Position numbers and translations under genes: made by a program. The notes under the pieces were generated by a model. The model was not told the DNA's origin and did not search any database. It saw only the letters and a list, made by a program, of their open reading frames with translations. 64,000 nucleotides of DNA, taken from positions 62,001 to 126,000 of the forward strand of contig NZ_MKZO01000047.1 of NCBI RefSeq assembly GCF_001941965.1. The letters run 5' to 3'. The DNA is from Pseudomonas putida (GTDB lineage Bacteria > Pseudomonadota > Gammaproteobacteria > Pseudomonadales > Pseudomonadaceae). Below, piece by piece: positions 34,737 through 43,148 of this stretch. The stretch's first letter is position 1. Every line of letters begins with the position of its first letter.

Positions 34737-35915
34737 TTAGAAGTAATAACCGATGTTGACGTATACCTGATTTTCCCACTGGTCACTACCACCCGCACCC
34801 AGGCTCTGGGTGTAGTTGCTGCCGCCGATATAGGGATCGTTCTTGCCGAACAGCCACTCGGTGGCGATCCACAGTTTGCTCACCGAGAAGGACGAGCCGA
34901 GGATCAGCCGTTCCGAGGTGTCGAAGCCCGCGGCCGACTTGTCGAAGGCGCTGTAGTTGGCGTACAGCTTGATGCCGCTGACCTGGTCGAACAGGTACTT
35001 GCCGTCGACGTCGTAGCTCAGGTCGGCGACATAGAAATTGCCGCGGCTGGCGACGTTGAAGGTGCCGTCGTAGCCGCCGAAGGTGACCAGTTCGTCGGTG
35101 CCTTCGTTGCGCGGTGACATCTGTTGCCGCGCCGCCATCAACTGCACGCCCCAGGGGCCGTTCTTGCCCAGGTAGTGCACGGCTACGGCGTTGCGCCGGC
35201 CATCGTCGTGGGTGTCGTTGTTCTTCAGGGTCGAGGTCATGCCGGACACGCCCACCTCGGATTTCCAGTCGCCCAGTTGCACCGCCCGCGCCACCCGCAG
35301 CACGGCGGTGTTGCGCTCGCGGTTGTCGCTGCCGTCGGCGACATAGCTGTCGGCGGAAGACACCACCGTCGAGTAGGTGCGCCCGTTGCTGGTGCCCTTG
35401 CCCTGCCAGGCCGGGCGCAGGTACCAGCCGGCCTGGACGTTCCAGGCGCCGGCCTGCTGGATGTACTTGGCGCCGATCTGCTCGACGTCCTCCAGGCCGA
35501 TCACGTTGCCCAGGGTTTCGAAGAAGGTGCTGCCGAAGTAGGGCTGCAGGCCGAAGGGGATCTGGTTGAGACCGACCTGGACCTGCTGCTCGGGATTGAA
35601 TCTGTAGCCGACCCAGGCGGTTTCGGCGAAGGCGATATCACCGACATTGTTGGTGTACTTGTACGGGTAGGCCCGCCCGTAGAAACGGTACTTGGCCGCG
35701 CCGATCCAGCTGTCGGAGTCGTATTTGGCGGTGAGGAAGGCGGTGTCGAAGTTGAACTTCTGGATATCCCGGTCCGGGTCGTAGTCCCAGCGCGCGCGGA
35801 CGGCGCCGCCGAGGTCGAGGTGGTCGGTGACCTGCACGGCGAAGGCCGGAACGGCGAGGCTGGACAGGGCGGCAAGACAGACGGACTGCAAGCGCAGGGA
35901 AGAACTGAAGGGCAT
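34737..35915 (-). CDS. outer-membrane beta-barrel porin
   Basis: 392 residues. A Sec signal peptide ends AVPAFA, followed by alternating beta strands with aromatic girdles (FNFDTAFLTAKYDSD, VGYRFNPEQQVQVGLNQIPFGLQ) and a C-terminal aromatic residue (NIGYYF), as Bam-assembled porins require. It resembles OprO/OprP- or OprD-like substrate porins more than general diffusion porins; the subfamily is uncertain. Position between two sugar-acid type operons suggests uptake of the same compounds. Start 29 bases from the LysR start on the same strand. Confidence 0.8.
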   Translation of the reverse strand: MPFSSSLRLQSVCLAALSSLAVPAFAVQVTDHLDLGGAVRARWDYDPDRDIQKFNFDTAFLTAKYDSDSWIGAAKYRFYGRAYPYKYTNNVGDIAFAETAWVGYRFNPEQQVQVGLNQIPFGLQPYFGSTFFETLGNVIGLEDVEQIGAKYIQQAGAWNVQAGWYLRPAWQGKGTSNGRTYSTVVSSADSYVADGSDNRERNTAVLRVARAVQLGDWKSEVGVSGMTSTLKNNDTHDDGRRNAVAVHYLGKNGPWGVQLMAARQQMSPRNEGTDELVTFGGYDGTFNVASRGNFYVADLSYDVDGKYLFDQVSGIKLYANYSAFDKSAAGFDTSERLILGSSFSVSKLWIATEWLFGKNDPYIGGSNYTQSLGAGGSDQWENQVYVNIGYYF

Positions 35916-36108
35916 GGTGCGGCTCTCGTTGTTGTTATGTGAGACGCGCGCAGTGTTGCCAGCGGGGCTTTGTCGGACAAACGATTAAATGGCAGGGTAA
36001 ACCTGCAATAAACGCAGGTTAGTCGAGGAATATTCCGAATGTCCTGTGGGATGTGTCTTACGCTGCATGGGATACTTCACACCTTTCCCGTCCCGCCGAG
36101 CGCCTTCC

Positions 36109-37041
36109 ATGAAACGCAAGATGCCAGGTCTCAACGCCCTCAAGGCCTTCGAAGTGGCCGGCAGCACCGGCAGCTTCACCCGTGCTGCCGAGTTGCTCAA
36201 CGTCACCCAGAGCGCGGTCAGCCGCCAGGTCCGGCAACTGGAAGAGCAGCTTGGCGAGCACCTGTTGCAGCGCCGCCATCACCATCTTGAATTGACCAAT
36301 GCCGGGCGCGTGCTGCTGCGGGCGCTGCACCAGTCCTTCGACAAGATCGAAATGACCGTGCGCAGCATCCAGCAGAAGACCCACGCCAACCGCCTGCACC
36401 TCAATGCCCCGCCGACCTTTACCAGCCGCTGGCTGATGCCGCGCCTGGGGCGCCTGCGCGAGCGTCATCCGGAGCTGGAGCTGAGCATCACCACGCAGTT
36501 GCAGGACAGCCTGGCCGAGACCGCCACCCTTGACTGCGCGATCCGTTTCGGCAATGGCGAGTGGGACGGGCTGGACAGCTCGCTGCTGATCCAGGAGCGG
36601 CATATCGCCGTGTGTGCGCCGTCGCTGTATGCCCGGGAGCAGGACGAGGAGGGCATCGACCTCAACCGCATGACCTTGCTGCATGTGCTGGCCCGGGAAG
36701 ACCAGCGCTACCTGACCTGGAAGCACTGGCTGGATGCGGCGCGGATCAGTGGCGTGGATACCCAGGGTGGTTACGAGTTCGACCTGCTGGACCTGGCCAT
36801 CCGTGCGGCGGTGGATGGGCTGGGGATCACCATTGCCGACTGGCATATGGTCGCGGCGGAGCTGGCCAGCGGGCGCCTGACCCAGGTGCTCAATGTGCAT
36901 GTGGAAGGGCACCAGTCGTACTGGCTGGTGACCCGGCCGGAACAGCGTGATGCGCCGCAGTTGCAGCTGTTCCATCAGTGGTTGCAGGAGGAGATCTGGT
37001 TGGCGCAGCGGCAGCTGGAGCCGTCTACTCCGGCAGTGTGA
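36109..37041 (+). CDS. LysR-family regulator (GcvA-like)
   Basis: 310 residues from ATG 36109. The HTH is in FEVAGSTGSFTRAAELLNVTQSAVSRQVRQLEEQLG, and the effector domain has APPTFTSRWLMPRLGRLRERHPELELSI. It is related to the LysR gene at 33836 (same subgroup, similar segments). Divergent from the porin gene across 193 bases and upstream of the aldehyde-dehydrogenase operon, it probably controls both. Confidence 0.9.
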   Translation: MKRKMPGLNALKAFEVAGSTGSFTRAAELLNVTQSAVSRQVRQLEEQLGEHLLQRRHHHLELTNAGRVLLRALHQSFDKIEMTVRSIQQKTHANRLHLNAPPTFTSRWLMPRLGRLRERHPELELSITTQLQDSLAETATLDCAIRFGNGEWDGLDSSLLIQERHIAVCAPSLYAREQDEEGIDLNRMTLLHVLAREDQRYLTWKHWLDAARISGVDTQGGYEFDLLDLAIRAAVDGLGITIADWHMVAAELASGRLTQVLNVHVEGHQSYWLVTRPEQRDAPQLQLFHQWLQEEIWLAQRQLEPSTPAV

Positions 37042-37042
37042 T

Positions 37043-37098
37043 GGTGCTCTTCAGGGCCTCATCGCTGGCTTGCCAGCGATGAGGCCCTGAAGAGCACC
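37043..37098. repeat. collapsed REP pair: perfect 27-base palindrome with 2-base loop
   Basis: Arms 37043-37069 and 37072-37098 are exact inverted copies separated by TT. The inner part is the REP core (CCTCATCGCTGGC/GCCAGCGATGAGG) and the outer part GGTGCTCTTCAGGG. It looks like a BIME from which the centre has been deleted. It lies 2 bases after the LysR stop and can act as a terminator hairpin or cruciform. Confidence 0.9.
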
Positions 37099-37218
37099 CT
37101 CCCTCTCACTAACATGCCTTTTTCGAATGTTCCCCCCGCCAATTAATCGTTTGTCCCCCCCAGCGCAAATCACAACACTGCCCGCCAATAACAACGTGAC
37201 AACGATGGGCAGTCTGCG

Positions 37219-38643
37219 ATGCGAATCGAGCGAAATTTTGTTCAGGGCGACTTTATCGAACCGGCCGGCACGGCGCGGATCACCGTGTTTGATCCGGCCA
37301 CCGAAGCCAAGGTCGGTGAAGTAGCCGCCGCCACCGTCAACGAGGCCATCGCCGCCGTAGACGCTGCCGCCGCCGCCCAGAAAACCTGGGGCAAGCTGAC
37401 CAGCATCGAACGCGGCGACTACCTGCGCGCCTTCGCCGATGCCCTGGAAGCCCGCGCCGTGCCCATTGGCGAAGCCCTGGCCGCCGAGTCCGGCAAAAGC
37501 TTGGTCGACGCCAGCAATGAAGCCCGCTACGCCGCGCAGATCACCCGCTACCACGCCGAGTGGGCACGCCGCATCGAAGGCGAGATCATCCCCAGCGATA
37601 CCCCGGACGAACGCCTGTTCCTGCACCGCGAGGCCATCGGTGTGGTGGCCTGCCTGATCCCGTTCAACTACCCGGTCTACACCCTGCTGCGCAAGGTCGC
37701 CCCGGCGCTGATCGCCGGCAACACGGTGGTGGTGCGCCCGAGCAACAACACCCCGCTGTCGGCTTTCGAGATCGCCCGTGCGGCACAGCAAGCGGGCCTG
37801 CCGGCCGGCGTGCTGAATATCCTGACCATGGACCACGCAACCGCCGCCAGCCTGTGCACCCACAAGGCGGTGGGCCTGATCACCCTGACCGGCAGTGTCA
37901 ACGCCGGGCGCATCGTTCTCGACTACTGCAAGGAAAACATCGCCAAGCCGTCGCTGGAGCTGGGCGGCAAGACCCCGGTGATCGTCGAGCCGGATGCCGA
38001 CCTGGAACAGGCCGCCAACGCCATCGTCGCCTCCAAGACTACCCATTGCGGCCAGTTGTGCACGGCGGTGGAGCGGGTCTATGCCCATGAGAGCGTGCAT
38101 GACCGCCTGCTGGCGCTGCTGAAAGAGAGGTTCGCTGCCGTGCGCTTCGGCGACCGTGCCGAAGACCCGAGCCTGATGGGCCCGCTGGTCAACGCCGCCT
38201 CCCGGCGCAACATCCACACCATGGTCGAGCGCGCCGTCGGTGCCGGTGCGGTGCTGGAGGCGGGCGGTTTCATCCCGGAAGGCCCGGGCCATTTCTACCC
38301 GGCGACCCTGCTCAGCCACTGCCGCCAGGACATGGAGATCGTCCAGGAAGAAACCTTCGGTCCGGTGCTTGCCTTGCTCAGCTACCACGATATCGACCAG
38401 GCCCTGGAGATGGCCAACGACCATCAATTCGGCCTGTCCTCGGTGCTGTTCAGCGAGAACTACCGCACCACCCTGAAGGTCGCGGCCGCCATCGAAGCCG
38501 GCGAGCTCTACGTCAACCGCACCCCGGCCGACCCTTACCAGGGCTTCCACGCGGGCTGGAAACGCTCGGGCCTGGGCGGCGATGACGGCAAGCACGGCAT
38601 GCTCGAATTCACCCAGACCCGACTGGTGGTCATGAAGTACTGA
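37219..38643 (+). CDS. aldehyde dehydrogenase (lactaldehyde/glycolaldehyde type)
   Basis: 474 residues from ATG 37219. Motifs: ACLIPFNYPVYTLLRKVAPA (cofactor), ELGGKTPVIVEPDADLE, catalytic Cys in HCGQLCTAVERVYAH, and FHAGWKRSGLGGDDGKHG. The sequence is closest by eye to AldA-type enzymes that oxidise short hydroxyaldehydes. It is the first gene of a four-gene set with an MFS transporter, an enolase-superfamily dehydratase and a GMC oxidoreductase. Confidence 0.9.
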   Translation: MRIERNFVQGDFIEPAGTARITVFDPATEAKVGEVAAATVNEAIAAVDAAAAAQKTWGKLTSIERGDYLRAFADALEARAVPIGEALAAESGKSLVDASNEARYAAQITRYHAEWARRIEGEIIPSDTPDERLFLHREAIGVVACLIPFNYPVYTLLRKVAPALIAGNTVVVRPSNNTPLSAFEIARAAQQAGLPAGVLNILTMDHATAASLCTHKAVGLITLTGSVNAGRIVLDYCKENIAKPSLELGGKTPVIVEPDADLEQAANAIVASKTTHCGQLCTAVERVYAHESVHDRLLALLKERFAAVRFGDRAEDPSLMGPLVNAASRRNIHTMVERAVGAGAVLEAGGFIPEGPGHFYPATLLSHCRQDMEIVQEETFGPVLALLSYHDIDQALEMANDHQFGLSSVLFSENYRTTLKVAAAIEAGELYVNRTPADPYQGFHAGWKRSGLGGDDGKHGMLEFTQTRLVVMKY

Positions 38644-38730
38644 GCTGCAAGCGGCAAGCTACAAGTTTCAAGCAGTCCGCGTCGCGCTTTTACTTGGCGC
38701 TTATGGCTTGCAGCTTGCCGCTCCCTAATA
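38642..38730. repeat. second repeat family: GCTGCAAGCGGCAAGC-type inverted repeat
   Basis: Left arm GAGCTGCAAGCGGCAAGC beginning at the aldehyde-dehydrogenase stop, and right arm GCTTGCAGCTTGCCGCTCCC at about 38706-38726, imperfectly complementary, with an A/T-richer centre. It resembles the AGCTGCAAGCTTCAAGC-type interspersed repeats seen between Pseudomonas genes and differs from the REP family elsewhere in this window. Confidence 0.7.
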
Positions 38731-38751
38731 AGAACAACAGAGAATCCATTT

Positions 38752-40062
38752 ATGTCCAAGCATGCTGCCGCTCCGCATTCTGCCGTTCTCGCCGAGGACG
38801 CCAGCGACAAGGGAAGTCGCTATTTCCAGTTGATGCTGCTGGTCCTCGCCGCCGGGGCGATCTACCCGATCCTGTACCTGCGCCAGGTCTACCAGACCAC
38901 CATGCTCGAAGTGTTCCAGATCAACCATTCCGAGCTGGGCTACCTGTATTCCATGCTCGGCACCATCTTCCTGCTCAGCTACCTGCCCAGCGGCTGGCTG
39001 GCGGACCGGATCGCCCCGCGCTTCCTGATCTTCTTCTCGCTGGTCGCCACCGGCGCCCTCGGCCTGTGGTACTCCACCGCACCGGGCATGGACGGCCTGC
39101 TGGTGATCTTCGGTTGCTGGGGACTGACCACCGGCCTGACCTTCTGGGCCTCGGTGCTCAAGCGCGTGAAGATGATCGCCCGGCAGTCCGAACAGGGCCG
39201 CTTCTTCGGCATCCTCGACGGCGGTCGCGGGCTGGTCGAGGCGCTGCTGGCCACCGTGGCCCTGGCGCTGTTCGCCATGGCCACGGAAACCCGCGGCGAA
39301 TCGGTGGCCGAAGGCTTCAGGCATGTGGTCTACCTGTATTCCTTCACCTGTATCGCCATCGGCTGCGTGCTGGTGCTGCTGAAAGACCCGAAATCCATGG
39401 ACGACACCCGGCCGGTGGAGCAGGGCAAGTTCAACCTGCTCAGCGACCTGGCGACCCTGGTGAAGATCCCCGAGCTCTGGCTGGTGACCGCCATCGTGTT
39501 CTGCGGCTACCACATCTTCTGGGCCACCTACAGCTTCTCCGACTACCTGCAAGGCAGCGGCATGACCGCGGTCATGGCCGGCACCATCACCACCATCAAG
39601 CTGTGGATGCGCCCCATCGGCGGCATCGGCGGCGGCTGGCTGGGTGACAAGTTCAGCAATGTCTCGGTGCTGATCGTCGCGCTGCTGCTGGCGACCCTGG
39701 GCATCTTCGGCCTGATCATCTTCCCGGGCCTGAACAGCCTCGGCCTGCTGATCGCCACGGTGATCTTCATCGGCCTGATGACTTACGCGATTCGCGGGCT
39801 GTACTGGGCGATCCTCGACACTTGCGCCATCCCGCTGCGCATCACCGGCCTGGCCATCGGCATCGTCTCGGTGGTGGGTTACCTGCCGGACACCTTCATC
39901 CCGCTGATCAATGGCTACCTCACCGAACACTACCCGGGCGCCCTCGGCTACCAGCTGTACTTCGGCTACATCGGCGCCGTGGGCCTGGTCGGCACGCTGG
40001 CCGCGGTGGCATTGCGTGGCCGGGTCAAACGCAAGCAACTCCTTCAGAACACTGGTGCCTGA
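38752..40062 (+). CDS. MFS transporter
   Basis: 436 residues, twelve hydrophobic helices. MFS signature in SGWLADRIAPRFLI between helices 2 and 3. The first helix (YLRQVYQTTMLEVFQINHSELGYLYSMLG) is typical of the YihN-like branch that imports sugar derivatives and organic anions. It lies between the aldehyde dehydrogenase and the dehydratase and shares only one base of spacing with the latter, so it almost certainly imports their substrate. Confidence 0.88.
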   Translation: MSKHAAAPHSAVLAEDASDKGSRYFQLMLLVLAAGAIYPILYLRQVYQTTMLEVFQINHSELGYLYSMLGTIFLLSYLPSGWLADRIAPRFLIFFSLVATGALGLWYSTAPGMDGLLVIFGCWGLTTGLTFWASVLKRVKMIARQSEQGRFFGILDGGRGLVEALLATVALALFAMATETRGESVAEGFRHVVYLYSFTCIAIGCVLVLLKDPKSMDDTRPVEQGKFNLLSDLATLVKIPELWLVTAIVFCGYHIFWATYSFSDYLQGSGMTAVMAGTITTIKLWMRPIGGIGGGWLGDKFSNVSVLIVALLLATLGIFGLIIFPGLNSLGLLIATVIFIGLMTYAIRGLYWAILDTCAIPLRITGLAIGIVSVVGYLPDTFIPLINGYLTEHYPGALGYQLYFGYIGAVGLVGTLAAVALRGRVKRKQLLQNTGA

Positions 40063-40063
40063 G

Positions 40064-41281
40064 ATGAAAATCGTCGCTCTCGAAACCCATATCGTCGCCG
40101 TACCGCCACCCCATATCGGCGGCATGTACTGGCTGTTCGTCAAGTTGCGCACTGCCTGCGGCATCGAAGGCGTCGGCGAGATCTACGCCGCCACCTTCGG
40201 CCCCAAGGCCATGCTGCCGATCATCGAGGACGTGTTCGAGCGCTATCTGCTCGACCAGGACCCGCACCATATCGAGCGCTTCTTCCGCCAGGCCTATTCC
40301 AGCGGCTTCACCCAGCGCCCCGACCTGACCATGATGGGCGTGGTCAGCGGCCTGGAAATGGCCTGCTGGGACATCATCGGCAAGGCGGCGAACAAGCCGG
40401 TGTACGAGCTGCTTGGCGGCAAGGTCCATGAGCGCCTGCGCTCCTACACCTACCTGTACCCGCTGAACAGCCAGGGCGAGTACGACTACGACGACCCGGA
40501 CCTGGCCGCCGAATGCGCGGTGCAGAACATGAACAAGGGCTTCACCGCCCTCAAGTTCGACCCGGCCGGCCCGTACACCGCGTATTCCGGGCACCAGATC
40601 TCCCTGGAGGTGCTGGACCGCTGCGAAACCTTCTGCCGCAAGATCCGCGAGGCGGTGGGCAACAAGTGCGATTTGCTGTTCGGCACCCACGGGCAGATGG
40701 TGCCGTCCTCGGCGATTCGTTTGGCCAGGCGCCTGGAGAAATACGATCCGCTGTGGTTCGAGGAGCCGATTCCGCCAGGGCAGGAAGACGCTATGGCCCA
40801 GGTTGCCGGCAAGACCAGCATCCCGATCGCCACCGGTGAGCGCCTGACTACCAAGTACGAGTTCTTCAAGCTGCTGCAGGCCGGCGGGGCGTCGATCCTG
40901 CAGATGAACGTGGCGCGCTGCGGCGGCCTGTTGGAAGCGAAGAAGATCGCCAGCCTGGCCGAGGTCTATTACGCGCAGATTGCCCCGCACCTCTACAACG
41001 GGCCGGTCGGCGCGGCGGCGAGCTTCCAGCTGGCGGCCTGCACGCCGAACTTCCTGATCCAGGAAAGCATCGAGACCTGGGGCGGCTTCCATGCCGAGGT
41101 ACTGAAGAAGCCGCTGCAATGGGAGGACGGCTACATCATCCCGTCCAGCGAGCCGGGCCTGGGCGTGGAGCTGAACATGGACGTGGTGCGCAAGCACAGC
41201 CCGTACACCGGCCAGCGCCTGCATCTGCAGATGGCCGCCAACCCGGTGGATGTGCGCGACAACTCGCCAGCCAAAGGCTGA
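40064..41281 (+). CDS. enolase-superfamily (mandelate racemase/muconate lactonizing type) acid-sugar dehydratase
   Basis: 405 residues from ATG 40064, one base after the MFS stop. An N-terminal capping domain is followed by a TIM barrel with MR-type elements: CWDIIGKAANKPVYELLGG, the LKFDPAGPYT strand, FGTHGQMVPSSAIRLA, WFEEPIPPG with a metal-binding Glu, TGERL with the third ligand and APHLYNGPVGAAASFQLAA with the general-base histidine. Such enzymes dehydrate aldonate/aldarate acids. Which acid sugar is not decided by sequence. A hairpin terminator follows. Confidence 0.88.
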   Translation: MKIVALETHIVAVPPPHIGGMYWLFVKLRTACGIEGVGEIYAATFGPKAMLPIIEDVFERYLLDQDPHHIERFFRQAYSSGFTQRPDLTMMGVVSGLEMACWDIIGKAANKPVYELLGGKVHERLRSYTYLYPLNSQGEYDYDDPDLAAECAVQNMNKGFTALKFDPAGPYTAYSGHQISLEVLDRCETFCRKIREAVGNKCDLLFGTHGQMVPSSAIRLARRLEKYDPLWFEEPIPPGQEDAMAQVAGKTSIPIATGERLTTKYEFFKLLQAGGASILQMNVARCGGLLEAKKIASLAEVYYAQIAPHLYNGPVGAAASFQLAACTPNFLIQESIETWGGFHAEVLKKPLQWEDGYIIPSSEPGLGVELNMDVVRKHSPYTGQRLHLQMAANPVDVRDNSPAKG

Positions 41282-41289
41282 CCTTGTTC

Positions 41290-41313
41290 CCGCCCGGCAA
41301 CGGGCGGTGTTTT
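41290..41313 (+). terminator. intrinsic terminator or attenuator inside the operon
   Basis: A 7-base stem CCGCCCG/CGGGCGG with a GCAA loop is followed by TGTTTT. It lies between the dehydratase and the GMC oxidoreductase genes (54 bases apart) and may lower expression of the latter. Confidence 0.7.
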
Positions 41314-41335
41314 CCCGACTTACGCGGTAACTTGC

Positions 41336-42943
41336 ATGACTTACGACTACATCATCGCCGGCGCAGGCGCTGCCGGTTGCGTCCTGGCCAACCGGCTTTC
41401 GGCCTCGGGCAAACATTCGGTCCTGCTCCTGGAAGCGGGCGGCAAGGACGATTCGTTCTGGTTCCGCATCCCGGTCGGCTTCGCCAAGATGTACTACAAC
41501 CCGACCTTCAACTGGATGTACTACAGCCAGCCGCAACAGCAGCTCGGCGGCCGTGCCCTGTATGCCCCGCGGGGCAAGGTGCAGGGCGGCTCCGGCTCGA
41601 TCAACGCGATGATCTACGTGCGTGGCCAGGCCCATGACTTCGACGATTGGGCCGCCAACGGCAACGATGGCTGGGGCTTCAAGGATGTGCTGCCGTACTT
41701 CCGCAAGCTGGAAAACCACCCGCTGGGCGACAGTGAGTACCACGGTGGCAGCGGGCCGATCAGCATCACCCCGATGAAGGGCCAGACCCACGCCATCTGC
41801 GATGTCTTCCTCAAGGGCTGCGAAGAGCTGGGCTACCCGCGCAGCGATGATTTCAACGGGCCGGACTTCGAAGGCGCCGGGATCTACGACGTCAACACCC
41901 GCAATGGCCAGCGCTGCTCCAGCAGCTTCGCCCACCTGCATCCGGCGCTGGGCCGGGCCAATCTCAAGGTCGAGCATCATGCGTTGGTGGACCGGGTGTT
42001 GTTCGAAGGGCAGCGGGCGACTGGCGTGATGGTCAGCCAGAACGGCGTCAACCGCACCTTCACCGCGCGCAAGGAAGTGATCCTCTGTGCCGGTGCCGTG
42101 GATACGCCGAAGATCCTGCAACTGTCCGGTGTCGGCGATCGCGAACTGCTGGACCGGCACGGTATCGCCCAGGTCAAGCAACTGCCGGCGGTGGGGCAGA
42201 ACCTGCAGGACCACCTCTGCGTCAGCTACTACTACAAGGCCAATGTGCCGACCCTCAATGACCAGCTGAGTTCGCTGCTGGGCCAGCTCAAGCTGGGCAT
42301 CCAGTACCTGCTGACGCGCAAGGGCGCGCTGGCGATGAGCGTCAACCAGGCGGGCGGTTTCTTCCGCGGTGACGAGCTGGAGCAGAACCCCAACCTGCAG
42401 CTGTACTTCAACCCGCTGTCGTACCAGATTCCGAAGAACAACAAGGCCAGCCTCAAGCCTGAGCCTTACTCCGGTTTCCTGCTGTGCTTCAACCCGTGCC
42501 GGCCGACCAGCCGCGGGCATGTCGAGATCGCTTCGGGTAATCCGCGGGATGCCGCGCTGATCGACCCTAATTATCTGAGTACCGAGAAGGACAGGGCGGA
42601 AGCGATCCAGGGCAGCCGCCTGATGCGCCGGATCATGCAGGCGCCCGCGCTCAAGGGCATCACCGTGGACGAAGTGCTGCCGGGGCCGGCGGTGGAGAGC
42701 GACGAGCAGATGCTCGAGTATTTCCGCCAGAACTGCGGGTCGATCTACCACCTGTGCGGCACCTGTGCGATGGGCGCGGACGAGCAGGTTTCGGTGGTCG
42801 ACAAGCGCTTGAAGGTGCATGGCCTGGACGGGCTGCGGGTGGTGGATGCGTCGATCTTCCCCAATGTGACGTCGGGCAATACCCATGCGGCGGTGCTGAT
42901 GGTGGCGGAGAAGGGCGCGGACCTGATTCTGGCCGATGCCTGA
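41336..42943 (+). CDS. GMC-family FAD-dependent alcohol oxidoreductase
   Basis: 535 residues. FAD motif IIAGAGAAGCVLANRLS (residues 6-22), GMC signature 1 in YAPRGKVQGGSGSINAM, signature 2 near GAVDTPKILQLSGVG, catalytic His in IYHLCGTCAMG and the conserved Asn in VTSGNTHA. Family members oxidise alcohols such as choline, aliphatic or aromatic alcohols and sugars. It shares its operon with an aldehyde dehydrogenase, so alcohol to aldehyde to acid is a natural route. Not choline dehydrogenase by context. Confidence 0.9.
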   Translation: MTYDYIIAGAGAAGCVLANRLSASGKHSVLLLEAGGKDDSFWFRIPVGFAKMYYNPTFNWMYYSQPQQQLGGRALYAPRGKVQGGSGSINAMIYVRGQAHDFDDWAANGNDGWGFKDVLPYFRKLENHPLGDSEYHGGSGPISITPMKGQTHAICDVFLKGCEELGYPRSDDFNGPDFEGAGIYDVNTRNGQRCSSSFAHLHPALGRANLKVEHHALVDRVLFEGQRATGVMVSQNGVNRTFTARKEVILCAGAVDTPKILQLSGVGDRELLDRHGIAQVKQLPAVGQNLQDHLCVSYYYKANVPTLNDQLSSLLGQLKLGIQYLLTRKGALAMSVNQAGGFFRGDELEQNPNLQLYFNPLSYQIPKNNKASLKPEPYSGFLLCFNPCRPTSRGHVEIASGNPRDAALIDPNYLSTEKDRAEAIQGSRLMRRIMQAPALKGITVDEVLPGPAVESDEQMLEYFRQNCGSIYHLCGTCAMGADEQVSVVDKRLKVHGLDGLRVVDASIFPNVTSGNTHAAVLMVAEKGADLILADA

Positions 42944-42965
42944 TCTGGAGAGGCTTGCACAAAAC

Positions 42966-43060
42966 CCTGTGGGAGCTGGCTTGCCAGCGATTTGGCCCGA
43001 CCAGACAACAGGGTTGCGCCTGCTGGCCTCATCGCTGGCAAGCCAGCTCCCACAGGGTGG
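42966..43060. repeat. REP/BIME pair
   Basis: Inverted units CTGTGGGAGCTGGCTTGCCA from 42967 and CATCGCTGGCAAGCCAGCTC to 43049, in the orientation opposite to most other pairs in the window. They lie between the GMC and autotransporter genes. Confidence 0.9.
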
Positions 43061-43148
43061 GGGCGGCGTTCACGAATCCAATCAATCAAACCGTAATATC
43101 AACTCAGCATATTAGGCGGCCTTATCATAACGACAATGGCCGCCAACC

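Noticed and set aside
34737..35915. Naming the porin OprD
   Set aside because: It is a beta barrel with a signal peptide, but the sequence is not clearly OprD, and OprO/OprP-like subfamilies are equally possible.
40025..42886. Very long reverse-strand open frame (953 codons) opposite the dehydratase and GMC genes
   Set aside because: It is the GC-skewed antisense frame of two well-supported enzymes and has no family-like motifs.
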